Shown: positions 45,932 to 54,199 of the stretch, piece by piece
Position numbering within the stretch: position 1 is the stretch's first letter
How the letters are laid out: each line of letters begins with the position of its first letter
Assembly: GCF_025231525.1 (NCBI RefSeq)
Contig: NZ_CP103057.1
Span: forward strand, 3,358,501 to 3,422,500
DNA length: 64,000 bases
Origin: Sphingomonas endolithica
Lineage (GTDB): Bacteria; Pseudomonadota; Alphaproteobacteria; Sphingomonadales; Sphingomonadaceae
Direction: 5' to 3'
Made by a program: the position numbers and the translations under genes
Notes under the pieces: model-generated
What the model was told of the DNA's origin: nothing
The model's input: only the letters and a program-made list of their open reading frames with translations
Database searches by the model: none

Positions 45932-46274
45932 CCGTCCCCCTTCGAGCGATGCGCGTCGCCGATCTTACGGCAAGTGTCGGCCATCGTCCTTTTGGATCGC
46001 TTGGCCAATCATCGTTCGGCTACAAGTGTCGCGCATTTCGCAGGCGCCGGGAAGCACCTTCTTGCGCCGTTATTCACCGCAAAAAGTGCTGTGGATCGGA
46101 CAGGAGTGTTGACTTGTACGCCAACGTTTCTACGGCGAGCGTTAGATGCCGTATACGTCAACTAACTCGCGCTTTGAGCCGTGAGTTCCGGCGTAGAACA
46201 AGACCGTACCGTCACACGGCATAGGCACGATTGGTGGCCGATATGCCCGCATAGCCGGGCGGGAGAGGATATAG
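45932..46274. promoter_or_regulatory. 343-bp divergent intergenic region with an imperfect inverted repeat
   Basis: Between merR (minus) and the DUF2147 gene (plus). No gene is supported here. GTTGACTTGTACG (46108-46120) and CGTATACGTCAAC (46150-46162) form a 13-bp inverted repeat with mismatches; TTGACT is a plausible -35. GGAGAGGA at 46262-46269 is the ribosome-binding site of the next gene. Confidence 0.4.
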
Positions 46275-46685
46275 ATGTCGATAATGATCGTCGCCGCATT
46301 GCTTGCCGGCGCCCCCGCTTCTGCCGACACGGTGCTCGGCCGCTGGAAGACCGAAACGCACAACGCCATCGTCGAGATCAGCCGCTGCGGCGCCTCGATA
46401 TGCGGCAAGGTCGTCACCTCCGATGCGATCCGCGCCAACCCGGCGATGAAGGACAGCAAGAACGCCAATGCCGCACTGCGCAACCGCCCCGTGCAGGGCA
46501 TGCTGATGCTGAACGGCTTCAAGCATGACGGCGCCGGCGTGTGGAGCTCGGGCCAGGTCTACAATGCCGAGGACGGCAAAACCTATAGCGGCAAGATCAC
46601 GCCGCTGGGCGCGAACCAGCTCAAGCTGCGCGGCTGCGTGTTCTTCCCGCTGTGCAAGACCCAGACCTGGACGCGCGTGCGCTGA
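46275..46685 (+). CDS. exported DUF2147 protein
   Basis: 136 aa. A short signal peptide ends near GAPASA (residue 17). The DUF2147 beta domain is complete: VLGRWKTETHNAIVEISRCGASICGKVV, ...GMLMLNGFKHDGAGVWSSGQVYNAEDGKTYSGKI, then LKLRGCVFFPLCKTQTW. Function is unknown; the fold is lipocalin-like, and the cysteines may form a disulfide. It starts after GGAGAGGA and sits 50 bases upstream of a FadL-like porin. Confidence 0.88.
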   Translation: MSIMIVAALLAGAPASADTVLGRWKTETHNAIVEISRCGASICGKVVTSDAIRANPAMKDSKNANAALRNRPVQGMLMLNGFKHDGAGVWSSGQVYNAEDGKTYSGKITPLGANQLKLRGCVFFPLCKTQTWTRVR

Positions 46686-46735
46686 TCGTCCGCCGTTCCA
46701 TTTTACCTAACCCCAATATCCAGAAAGATTACGTC

Positions 46736-48025
46736 ATGTCGTTCCGTACCAAGGCCCCGTTGCTGGCCACCGCTGCGCTCGTCTCCGCTTTCGGCCTGCA
46801 GGGCACCGCCCATGCCAATGCGTTCTACCTCGAGGAGCAGTCCGCACGTGGCGCGGGCCGTGCCTTCTCCGGTGAGGGCGCCGATACCGGCCCCGATTCC
46901 CTGTGGTGGAACCCGGCGGCGATCGCCGGCATCGAAGAGAATAGCGTGTCGATCGCTGCGTCTGCGATCCTGCCCAAGGGCGACGTGGTCGACAATGGCA
47001 CCGTGATCCGCCGTCCGGGCCAGAACTTCGTGCCGATCACCGGCAACCGCCTAGCACGCGATCCGATCAACAATGGCGTGGTGCCGAGCGGCTCGTTCGC
47101 CTTCCGCCTGGGCGACCGTGTCGCCGTTGGCATGGCGGTGACCTCGCCGTTCAGCTTCACGACCAACTATGACGCCGACAGCTGGACCCGCTACAGCGCG
47201 GACAAGACGCGGCTGCGCACGATCGACGTGCAGCCGTCGATCGGCGTGGTGGTGACCGATTGGCTGCGTGTCGGTGGTGCGCTGAACGTCGAATATACCG
47301 ATGCGACGCTCAGCAACGCGCTGCCCAACATCCTGGCCAGCCAGGCCGATGGCCGCCAGGAACTGAAGGGCGACGGCTGGGACTTCGGCTGGACCGCGGG
47401 CGTGCAACTGCACAACGATTTCGCCACGGTCGGCATCAGCTACAAGTCGAGCATCGAGCACACGCTGAAGGGCGATCTCAACGTCACCGGGCTGGTCGGT
47501 CCGCTTGCGGCGGGCAACGAATCGCTCTCGGGCGTCAAGGCGCGGTTCAACACGCCGGGCCAGGTGATCGTCGCCGGCCGTTTCCGCGCGACGCAGGCGC
47601 TGACGCTCAACGCGCAGGTCGTGGCCTATAGCTGGAACAAGTTCGACACCATCGATCTCGGCGCACCGGTCAACCAGCAGATCCCGGAGAACTACCGCGA
47701 GAGCTGGAGCCTGGCGGGCGGCTTCGATTACGCCGTCACCCCCAAGGCGACGTTCCGCGCCGGTGTGAAGCGCGCCGTGACGCCGACCCAGGACACCCAG
47801 CGCGACGCGCGCGTGCCGGATGCCAACCGCTGGGTCTATGCCGCCGGTGGCAGCTATCAGCTAAGCCCCCGCTTCGGCATCGACGCCGGCGTGAACTATG
47901 TCGACTTCTCCGACGAGACGATCGATCGCCCGACGATCGCCGCCGGATCGACGATCATCACCAACGGTCGGCTCGAGAATGCGCACGCCGTGGTGTTGTC
48001 GCTTGGCGGCCGGTTCAGCTTCTGA
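46736..48025 (+). CDS. FadL/OmpP1-family outer-membrane transport protein
   Basis: 429 aa outer-membrane beta barrel for hydrophobic substrates such as long-chain fatty acids or aromatics. The signal peptide ends ANA near residue 28, and the mature N-terminus NAFYLEEQSARGAGRAFSGEGAD is the FadL hatch signature, followed by DSLWWNPAAIAGI. TWT YSADK-type strand motifs recur, e.g. VRPSIGVVVTDWLRVGGALNVEYTD in the middle, and the last residue is Phe, as required for barrel assembly. The ribosome-binding site is weak. A hairpin follows the stop. Confidence 0.9.
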   Translation: MSFRTKAPLLATAALVSAFGLQGTAHANAFYLEEQSARGAGRAFSGEGADTGPDSLWWNPAAIAGIEENSVSIAASAILPKGDVVDNGTVIRRPGQNFVPITGNRLARDPINNGVVPSGSFAFRLGDRVAVGMAVTSPFSFTTNYDADSWTRYSADKTRLRTIDVQPSIGVVVTDWLRVGGALNVEYTDATLSNALPNILASQADGRQELKGDGWDFGWTAGVQLHNDFATVGISYKSSIEHTLKGDLNVTGLVGPLAAGNESLSGVKARFNTPGQVIVAGRFRATQALTLNAQVVAYSWNKFDTIDLGAPVNQQIPENYRESWSLAGGFDYAVTPKATFRAGVKRAVTPTQDTQRDARVPDANRWVYAAGGSYQLSPRFGIDAGVNYVDFSDETIDRPTIAAGSTIITNGRLENAHAVVLSLGGRFSF

Positions 48026-48030
48026 GAAAT

Positions 48031-48059
48031 TGGGGGGCGGAGCGTTGCTTCGCCCCCCA
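48031..48059. terminator. G/C-rich hairpin after the FadL-like gene
   Basis: TGGGGGGCG and CGCCCCCCA arms with an inner GAGC/GCTT continuation, six bases after the stop. It serves convergent genes (FadL-like and pheA), so it is probably bidirectional; on the minus strand an AATTTCT stretch follows. Confidence 0.65.
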
Positions 48060-48067
48060 CAGCACAC

Positions 48068-48096
48068 CGTCATCCCGGACCAAGTCCGGGGTGACG
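48068..48096. repeat. palindrome CGTCATCCCGGAC...GTCCGGGGTGACG
   Basis: 13-bp arms with one mismatch around CAA, in the convergent gap between the FadL-like gene and pheA. Related palindromes lie at 35121 and in the longer 54103-54178 repeat. It may act as a second terminator. Confidence 0.65.
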
Positions 48097-48116
48097 TTTA
48101 TACCGCGGGGTAAATC

Positions 48117-49007
48117 TCAGCCCCGCGCGCGCGCCTGGCGATACGTGCCCAGCACGCGCACCCATTTCGAGTGGAAGCCCAGCTCTTCCAGCGCGCGGTC
48201 CAGCCCGGCTTCGCCCGGCCGCCCCTCGACATCGGCATAGAATTCCGTCGCCGCAAACGTGCCGCCGCGCTGATAGCTTTCCAGCTTGGTCATGTTGACG
48301 CCGTTCGTGGCGAAGCCGCCCATCGCCTTGTAGAGCGCGGCGGGCACGTTCTTCACCTCGAAGATCAAGGTCGTCATCCACGGGCCATCGCCGACCGGCG
48401 CATGCCCGGCGCGCGCCAGCACCACGAAGCGGGTGGTATTGTGGTCGGCATCCGCCAGCCCCTCGGCCAGCAGGTTGAGGCCGTAGATCGCCGCCGCGCC
48501 CGGGGGCGCCAATGCCGCCACCTTGGCGTCGCCGAGCTCCGCCACGACAGCCGCCGCGCCGGCCGTATCGGGATAAGCGATTGAGGTGATTCCGTGCTCG
48601 CGCAACCAGTGCCGGCATTGGCCTAGCGCCTGCGGATGGCTCATCGCCTCGCGTACGTCATCGCGCGTGCCGACGCCCATCAAGGCGTGCTTGATACCCA
48701 GGAAATGCTCGCCGGTGATCACCAGGCCCGATTCGGGTAGCAGGAAATGCATGTCGGCGACGCGGCCATGCAGCGAATTCTCGATCGGGATGATCGCGCA
48801 ATCGGCGCGGCCATCGCGCACCGCATCGATCGCATCGGCGAAATCGAAACAGGGCAGCGGCAGGCCGTCGGGAAACGCCCCGAGTGCGGCGACATGCGAA
48901 TTGGCGCCGGGCGCTCCCTGGAACGCCACTGCCCGATTTGGCTCGGCCGCGGCGGCCTCGGTCATGCGTGCGACGATCGGGCGCGCGGGGGCGGCGAAAT
49001 TCTCCAT
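48117..49007 (-). CDS. pheA: prephenate dehydratase
   Basis: Converts prephenate to phenylpyruvate in phenylalanine synthesis. 296 aa from ATG 49007. The catalytic domain has VAFQGAPGANSHVAA, FDFADAIDAVRDGRADCAIIPIENSLHGRV, VITGEHFLGIKHALMG and the active-site HNTTRFVVLARAG (TRF). The C-terminal ACT domain (about 210 to 285) has ALYKAMGGFATNGVNMTKLESYQRGGTFAATEFYADVEG, with ESYQ in place of the usual ESRP, and should bind phenylalanine. No chorismate mutase domain is fused. It is divergent from the cytochrome c gene. Confidence 0.95.
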   Translation of the reverse strand: MENFAAPARPIVARMTEAAAAEPNRAVAFQGAPGANSHVAALGAFPDGLPLPCFDFADAIDAVRDGRADCAIIPIENSLHGRVADMHFLLPESGLVITGEHFLGIKHALMGVGTRDDVREAMSHPQALGQCRHWLREHGITSIAYPDTAGAAAVVAELGDAKVAALAPPGAAAIYGLNLLAEGLADADHNTTRFVVLARAGHAPVGDGPWMTTLIFEVKNVPAALYKAMGGFATNGVNMTKLESYQRGGTFAATEFYADVEGRPGEAGLDRALEELGFHSKWVRVLGTYRQARARG

Positions 49008-49093
49008 GAAGGGCGAGCGCTTAAGCGCCGCTTGCGGTGCGGGCAACGCGAATCTAAAGGAAGCCGACTTTTGCGAACAGGTTGGGGCTGAGG

Positions 49094-49798
49094 ATGGACA
49101 ATCGGACGAACACGATCGCGGGCTGGGTGCTGGCTGGTTGCGGCGCGGCGCTGGGGCTGTCGATCGTCGGCGGCATGATGTTCCACGACGATCGTCCGGA
49201 AAAGATGGGCTACCCAATCGAGGGCGTCGAAGAGGCAGGCGGCGAGGGCGGCGCGGCCGAGGTGCCGATCGCCACGCTGCTGGCGACCGCCGATCCGGCC
49301 AAGGGCGCCGACGTGTTCAAGAAATGCGCCGCCTGCCACACGATCGCGCAGGGCGCACCGAACGGTATCGGCCCGAACCTGTACGCGACGCTGGGCGAAG
49401 GCATCGCGCAAGGCAAGGCGGGCTTCGCCTTCTCCGATGCGCTGAAGTCCAAGGGCGGCAAGTGGGATTTCGACACGATGAGCGCGTGGCTGACCAGCCC
49501 GCGCAAGTTCGCGCCGGGCACCAAGATGACCTTTGCCGGCATCGGCAACGGGCAGGACCGTGCCAACGTGATCGCGTATCTGAATTCGATGGGATCGAAC
49601 CTGCCGCTGCCGACCGCACCTGCCGCGACGAACGGTGCACCGGCCGTTCCAGCCGGTGGCAACGAGGGCAAGGCGAGCGGCGACGCCGATCCGGGTGGCA
49701 AGGCCGAACCCTCGACCGACGATCTGTCGAATAAGGCGACACCGGCCACCGGCGCACCGTCGATCGATCCGGCGGCGAAGGTTCGCGGCTCCAAGTAG
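49094..49798 (+). CDS. membrane-anchored c-type cytochrome (c552/CycM-like)
   Basis: 234 aa from ATG 49094. A single N-terminal hydrophobic helix (about 8 to 30) is not followed by a signal-peptidase site, so it probably remains as an anchor. The heme site is CAACH (78 to 82), with the methionine ligand in APGTKMTFAGIGN near residue 140. The domain matches class I cytochromes that shuttle electrons from the bc1 complex to terminal oxidases. The last 60 residues are Ala/Pro/Gly/Thr-rich. TTG 49082 is an alternative start. Confidence 0.92.
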   Translation: MDNRTNTIAGWVLAGCGAALGLSIVGGMMFHDDRPEKMGYPIEGVEEAGGEGGAAEVPIATLLATADPAKGADVFKKCAACHTIAQGAPNGIGPNLYATLGEGIAQGKAGFAFSDALKSKGGKWDFDTMSAWLTSPRKFAPGTKMTFAGIGNGQDRANVIAYLNSMGSNLPLPTAPAATNGAPAVPAGGNEGKASGDADPGGKAEPSTDDLSNKATPATGAPSIDPAAKVRGSK

Positions 49799-49902
49799 GA
49801 ATGCCGCGGCCTTGCCGTTCCCCGGCCAAGGCCGGCTTGGTTGGGAAGGTGGCGGTACGAAGCGCAACGCCTAGACGGCAGTGCTCTGGGGCGTCATGAA
49901 CC

Positions 49903-50087
49903 CCCGTTCGTCCTGAGTAGCCCCTTCGACTGCCTGCAAGGGCAGGCGCTCAGGACAGGCATCGAGTAGCGCGAAGCGGATCGAGAAGGCGTATCGAAGG
50001 ATACGCGATACCGCGCTCCAAATGTGCTTCGATACGAGCCCTCGATACGCCCTGCGGGCTACTCGGTCTCTACTCAGCACGAACGGG
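49903..50087. repeat. 185-bp inverted-repeat-bounded element, copy 2
   Basis: Same ends as copy 1: CCCGTTCGTCCTGAGTAG at 49903-49920 and its inverse at 50070-50087. About 11 bases longer than copy 1, from differences in the middle. It fills most of the 349-base convergent gap between the cytochrome c gene and the LOG-family gene, which holds no gene I can support. Confidence 0.92.
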
Positions 50088-50147
50088 TGGAAGTGACGTC
50101 TTCAGGCTGTAGCGCATGCAGCCCCGGCCCGCGCCGGGCGCGCCGTC

Positions 50148-51041
50148 TCACCCCTTCACCGCCTCCGATGGCTCGCGGTAAAACTCCTGCACCACGTTCC
50201 ACGCTTCATCCGCCGTTTCGACGAAGGTGAACAGGCCAAGATCCTGCGGCGAGATCACGCCTTCCTCGACCAACGCCTCGAAATTCACCACCCGGTTCCA
50301 GAATTCGCGGCCGAACAGCAACACGGGGATCGGCTTGATCTTGCCGGTCTGGATCAGCGTCAGCAGCTCGAACAGTTCGTCGAACGTGCCGAACCCGCCC
50401 GGAAACGCCGCCAGCGCACGCGCGTGGAGCAGGAAGTGCATCTTGCGCAGCGCGAAATAGTGGAACTGCATCGACAGCGACGGGGTGACATAGGGGTTGG
50501 GCGCCTGTTCGTGCGGCAGCACGATGTTGAGGCCGATCGATTCCTGCCCCGCGTCATAGGCGCCGCGATTGGCGGCCTCCATGATCGACGGGCCACCGCC
50601 CGAGCAGACCACGAAGTGGCGTTTGCCTTCCTCGTCCAGCGGGCATTCGCTGACCTTGAAGGCCAGCTCGCGCGCGACATCGTAATATTTCGACTTGGCG
50701 ACCAGGCTCTCGGCGATGCGGATCGCCTGTTCGCTGCCGCCCTCGGCATTGCGCGCGAAATCGAGCATCCCCTGCGCCTTGGATGGTTCGGGAATGCGCG
50801 CCGACCCGTACATCACGAAGGTGGAGGCGATGTTCGCTTCCTTCAGGATCAGTTCGGGCTTCAGCAATTCGAGCTGGAAGCGGATCGGCCGCAGATCCTC
50901 GCGCAGCAGGAAATCCATGTCCTGGAAGGCAAGACGGAAGCTGGGGCTTTCGGTCTGCGGGGTGTGGACGCCGGCACTGGCGGTCTCGGCATCCTGGCGA
51001 GCGCGCGGAAAGACGCGCGAGGGTACGTGTGTATCGGTCAT
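50148..51041 (-). CDS. LOG-family (TIGR00730-type) nucleotide hydrolase-like protein
   Basis: 297 aa. The core Rossmann-type fold shows CSGGGPSIMEAANRGAYDAG (the GGGP loop), SIGLNIVLPHEQ and PGGFGTFDELFELLTLIQTG, the defining PGGxGTxxE motif with catalytic residues. LOG proteins release free cytokinin bases from nucleotide precursors; bacterial homologues are often general nucleosidases. An N-terminal extension of about 70 residues is polar. It lies upstream of nothing obvious; the extensin-like gene is on the same strand but separated by an inverted repeat. Confidence 0.9.
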   Translation of the reverse strand: MTDTHVPSRVFPRARQDAETASAGVHTPQTESPSFRLAFQDMDFLLREDLRPIRFQLELLKPELILKEANIASTFVMYGSARIPEPSKAQGMLDFARNAEGGSEQAIRIAESLVAKSKYYDVARELAFKVSECPLDEEGKRHFVVCSGGGPSIMEAANRGAYDAGQESIGLNIVLPHEQAPNPYVTPSLSMQFHYFALRKMHFLLHARALAAFPGGFGTFDELFELLTLIQTGKIKPIPVLLFGREFWNRVVNFEALVEEGVISPQDLGLFTFVETADEAWNVVQEFYREPSEAVKG

Positions 51042-51110
51042 CAGCGGCGCGTAGGGGATTTCACGCAGCGTTTGAAGCCCTGGTCGGGCGGGTGGCGCCT
51101 CACCCGATTG

Positions 51111-51199
51111 CCGTCATGCTGACGAAGGTCAGGATCCAGCGTGCCTCAGGGGCGAAGGCGACTGGGCCGAACTGGATCCTGACTTTCGTCAGATGACGG
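51111..51199. repeat. long inverted repeat between the LOG and extensin-like genes
   Basis: Arms CTGACGAAGGTCAGGATCCAG (51119-51139) and its near-inverse (51172-51192, one mismatch), extended outward by CCGTCAT/ATGACGG. The spacer is 32 bases. It may form a hairpin terminator for the extensin-like gene, which ends at 51217 on the minus strand. Confidence 0.8.
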
Positions 51200-51216
51200 T
51201 GGCTTTGGGGGGCTGT

Positions 51217-51885
51217 TCAGCGACAGAATCGTGCCCGATCGTCTTCCAGATGCAGGTGGTTGTAATGCGCGGCGTTATAGTCGGGGCTGAGCACCGTGCC
51301 GAACCGCTTGCAGGCCGAGCCGTGGATCGTCTGCAGGAACGCGCGCACCTGTTCGTCGCCCGAGCGCCAATCCTTTTCGATGCTGATCCGCCGCCCATCG
51401 CGCAGGATGAAGGCCGACACGTCTACCGCATTGCCCGTGGCATGGCCGGACAATCGCGCAGGGCTTCCCGAACGGCCGACAACGTTACGGCAGGCATAGG
51501 TGCCCATCGTCTCCACGCGCACCACGTCGCTGCCCAGCATCTGGTGCGCGGCCGGCGCGATCGCATTGCGCGCCCAGCCGACGAACGCGCGTGCGACGCC
51601 GCAGCGCATGCCCTTGATGCCGGTCACGGGCAGGCCGATGTCGACCAGCTGCACCGCCCCGATCAGGCTGCATCTGCCGCCATAATCACGGTCGGGCAGG
51701 GGGGAATAGCGGATGCCGACCCGCGACAGATCGGCAAAGCAGGCCTGCGTTTCTTTGGACGTCGGGATGTTGAGGGTGATCGGGCGAGCGCCCACCGGGC
51801 GCGGCGGCACGCGGCGATCGTCGCCACCGCAGGCGGCGAGTGACAATGGCAGAAGAAGTACCGGAATGAATTTCTTAAGTGTCAT
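51217..51885 (-). CDS. extensin-like C-terminal domain lipoprotein (M15-type fold)
   Basis: 222 aa. Signal peptide with lipobox LAAC (Cys19). The extensin-like C domain is the rest: CFADLSRVGIRYSPLPDRDYGGRCSL, GARAFVGWARNAI-type middle, SGHATGNAVDVSAF (HxxxxxxD) and HYNHLHLE (HxH), a zinc site like that of D-Ala-D-Ala carboxypeptidases. A peptidoglycan role is inferred. It is transcribed towards the LOG-family gene. Confidence 0.9.
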   Translation of the reverse strand: MTLKKFIPVLLLPLSLAACGGDDRRVPPRPVGARPITLNIPTSKETQACFADLSRVGIRYSPLPDRDYGGRCSLIGAVQLVDIGLPVTGIKGMRCGVARAFVGWARNAIAPAAHQMLGSDVVRVETMGTYACRNVVGRSGSPARLSGHATGNAVDVSAFILRDGRRISIEKDWRSGDEQVRAFLQTIHGSACKRFGTVLSPDYNAAHYNHLHLEDDRARFCR

Positions 51886-51930
51886 GGCCGCATGATGTCA
51901 GCGCGCTGGTGAATATAAGCCGACCGGCAT

Positions 51931-52491
51931 CTAACGGCCAAGGAGATGGCGTGCGCGGTGGCGAAGCACCTGCGTACCGAACAGATAGCAGCCAATCGCT
52001 GCCGCCAGTGCGACGGGGATGATCCACAGGCCGAGCAGATCCGCACCGGTGGGCGGAACTGCCACCAGTCCGGCCAGGGTGGCGCCATCGCCTGTTCGCC
52101 AAAGCCCGACATTGGCGGGCATGACCGGCTTTGCCGCAGCCACTACCAGAAAGGTGAGCGCGAAGACGTAGCACAGGACCGCACCGAAACCCGCGCCAAG
52201 CGCCGCCACGTTGCGCGACCCACGGCTGAGTATGGCGAGCAACAGCCGGCCCGGCGCTGCGCGGTGCAGCGCGCCGGCCAGTTCATATTCCTCGACGAAG
52301 CGCCGTGCCAGCAGATGCGGCGGCCCGAGTTTCTCGTAAGCGCGGGCCGCAGCATCGCGTCCTGCGGTCGCGCTCTCGCTCAGATGGCTGTGTATCTCCG
52401 CTGCGATGTTCAGCCGATCTTCGTGCGGCAGGCTCTGCAGCGCCCAGAGCAGCTTGCGGACATAAGCGTCGGCTTCGGTCGGTTCGGTCAT
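51931..52491 (-). CDS. HAAS-domain (DUF1700-like) membrane protein
   Basis: 186 aa. Residues 1 to about 70 are a helical HAAS-type domain (VRKLLWALQSLPHEDRLNIAAEIHSHLSE...AYEKLGPPHLLARRFVEEY), followed by three hydrophobic helices. Such proteins are almost always paired with a PadR regulator, as here, and are thought to be its transduction partner or target. The start ATG 52491 overlaps the padR stop (ATGA), so the two are co-translated. Confidence 0.88.
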   Translation of the reverse strand: MTEPTEADAYVRKLLWALQSLPHEDRLNIAAEIHSHLSESATAGRDAAARAYEKLGPPHLLARRFVEEYELAGALHRAAPGRLLLAILSRGSRNVAALGAGFGAVLCYVFALTFLVVAAAKPVMPANVGLWRTGDGATLAGLVAVPPTGADLLGLWIIPVALAAAIGCYLFGTQVLRHRARHLLGR

Positions 52492-52823
52492 GTCTCTTTC
52501 TCCACGGCAGCAGAAACCATCTTGCGGAACTCGGACCAGCGGGCGCGCATCTCGTCGGCGAGCGCACGACCTTGTGGCGTTAGAGTGTAGAATTTTCGCG
52601 GCGCCACGCCGTCGCTCCCTGTCGACCAGCGTGCGACGATACGGCCGCCTTTCTCCAGCCGGGCGAGCATCGGATACAATGCGCCGTCGCTGACCAGATC
52701 ACCGCCGGCATTGGCCTTGCGGAGTATCTGCAGCCCATAGGCCTCGCCATCGGCCAGCGCGGAGAGGACGACGAGTTCGGCCGCGCCCTTGCGTAATTGC
52801 GACTGCCACGACTCGATCTCCAT
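52488..52823 (-). CDS. PadR-family transcriptional regulator
   Basis: 111 aa. Winged-helix PadR domain: LRKGAAELVVLSALADGEAYGLQILRKA, LVSDGALYPMLARLEKGGRIVARW, APRKFYTLTPQGRALADEM. It is short, without the long C-terminal dimer helix of PadR subfamily 1, so belongs to subfamily 2. Upstream, the sequence contains a near-repeat GGGTATAGCAGGGTAT around 52831-52846 that could be its own operator. It is divergent from serC with 131 bases between starts. Confidence 0.92.
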   Translation of the reverse strand: MEIESWQSQLRKGAAELVVLSALADGEAYGLQILRKANAGGDLVSDGALYPMLARLEKGGRIVARWSTGSDGVAPRKFYTLTPQGRALADEMRARWSEFRKMVSAAVEKET

Positions 52824-52885
52824 GACATATGGGTATAGCAGGGTATCTTGTTATGCAAGTACTATGGCGATTGACAGATGTCTGA

Positions 52886-52954
52886 ACGCCTCTAGAGGCG
52901 GCGACGGGCCACGCGGTCCCAACGCCGCGCGTGCTCTCTGTGAGGAGAGACTAC
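52886..52954 (+). ncRNA. candidate serC leader RNA
   Basis: The leader has three hairpins in order: CGCCTCT/AGAGGCG (52887-52900), GGGCC-ACGC-GGTCCC (52906-52920) and CTCTC/GAGAG (52934-52938 with 52945-52949). The last one includes the Shine-Dalgarno GAGGAG. An alphaproteobacterial serC RNA motif is known at this position. I base this on position and hairpin layout only, without a covariance search. Confidence 0.5.
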
Positions 52955-54097
52955 ATGACTGATCTACCTGCCGCCCCGGCCCGTAAACCGGCGCGTCCCT
53001 ACTTTTCTTCCGGCCCTTGCGCGAAACCGCCCGGCTGGACCCCCGAGAAATTTGCCACCGACGTGCTCGGCCGGTCGCATCGCTCGAAGATCGGCAAAAC
53101 GCGTCTGGCGTACTCGATCGACCTGATGCGCGAATTGCTCAAGCTGCCGGATACGCATCGCATCGGCATCGTCCCCGGCTCCGACACTGGCGCGTTCGAG
53201 ATGGCGATGTGGACGATGCTGGGCGCCAAGCCCGTCACCACGCTCGCCTGGGAAAGCTTCGGCGAAGGCTGGGTGACCGATGCGGTCAAGCAGCTCAAGA
53301 TCGATCCGACCGTGATTCGCGCCGATTATGGCCAGCTGCCCGATCTCACCGCCGTCGACTGGTCGAACGACGTGCTGTTCACCTGGAACGGCACCACCTC
53401 GGGCGTGCGCGTGCCGAATGCTGACTGGATCCCGGCCAACCGCGAGGGGCTGAGCTTCGCCGATGCAACCTCGGGCGTGTTCGCCTATGATATCGACTGG
53501 GACAAGATCGATGTCGCCACGTTCAGCTGGCAGAAGGTGCTGGGCGGCGAGGGCGGCCACGGCGTGCTGATCCTGGGGCCGCGCGCGGTCGAGCGACTGG
53601 AAAGCTATACGCCGGCCTGGCCGCTGCCCAAGGTGTTCCGCCTGGTCTCGAAGGGCAAGCTGACCGAGGGCGTGTTCAAGGGCGAGACGATCAACACGCC
53701 GTCGATGCTGGCGGTCGAGGACGCGATCCTGGCGCTGGAATGGGCGAAATCGGTCGGCGGCGCGGACGGGCTGATCGCGCGCAGTGACGCCAACGCCGCG
53801 GCGCTCGACAAGATCGTCGAGGAGCGCTCGTGGCTGGGGCATCTCGCCGCTGATCCAGCGACGCGCTCGAAGACCAGCGTGTGTTTGACGGTCGAGGGTG
53901 CGGACGAGGGAGCGATCAAAGCGTTCGCGGCACTGCTGGAGAAGGCGGACGCGGCCTATGATATCGCCGGGTATCGCGATGCGCCGGCGGGTCTGCGCAT
54001 CTGGTGCGGCGCGACCGTCGATACGGCGGATATCGAGGCGCTGGGGCCGTGGCTGGACTGGGCCTATGCCTCGGTCATGGCGCCTGCCGCCGCTTAA
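52955..54097 (+). CDS. serC: phosphoserine aminotransferase
   Basis: Second step of serine synthesis, 3-phosphohydroxypyruvate to phosphoserine with PLP. 380 aa from ATG 52955. Recognised as the alphaproteobacterial type: PYFSSGPCAKPPGWTPEKF, GRSHRSKIGKTRLAYSIDLM, PGSDTGAFEMAMWTMLGAKPVTTLAWESFGEGW, and the PLP lysine in FSWQKVLGGEGGHGVLIL. The nearby serA at 54200 is the first enzyme of the pathway. They are separated by a hairpin repeat. The leader contains the candidate serC RNA motif. Confidence 0.96.
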   Translation: MTDLPAAPARKPARPYFSSGPCAKPPGWTPEKFATDVLGRSHRSKIGKTRLAYSIDLMRELLKLPDTHRIGIVPGSDTGAFEMAMWTMLGAKPVTTLAWESFGEGWVTDAVKQLKIDPTVIRADYGQLPDLTAVDWSNDVLFTWNGTTSGVRVPNADWIPANREGLSFADATSGVFAYDIDWDKIDVATFSWQKVLGGEGGHGVLILGPRAVERLESYTPAWPLPKVFRLVSKGKLTEGVFKGETINTPSMLAVEDAILALEWAKSVGGADGLIARSDANAAALDKIVEERSWLGHLAADPATRSKTSVCLTVEGADEGAIKAFAALLEKADAAYDIAGYRDAPAGLRIWCGATVDTADIEALGPWLDWAYASVMAPAAA

Positions 54098-54102
54098 TCT
54101 AT

Positions 54103-54178
54103 CGTCATCCCCGCGAAGGCGGGGATCCATACCCACTGCCGTCAGCGATTATGGATCCCCGCCTGCGCGGGGATGACG
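54103..54178. repeat. 76-bp inverted repeat between serC and serA
   Basis: CGTCATCCCCGCGAAGGCGGGGATCCATA at the left and its near-inverse at the right (ends at 54178). Each half is itself a hairpin. It can form a very stable structure, and could act as transcript stabiliser or terminator between the two serine genes. Confidence 0.85.
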
Positions 54179-54199
54179 GCTGTTTCGAAAGACAATATC

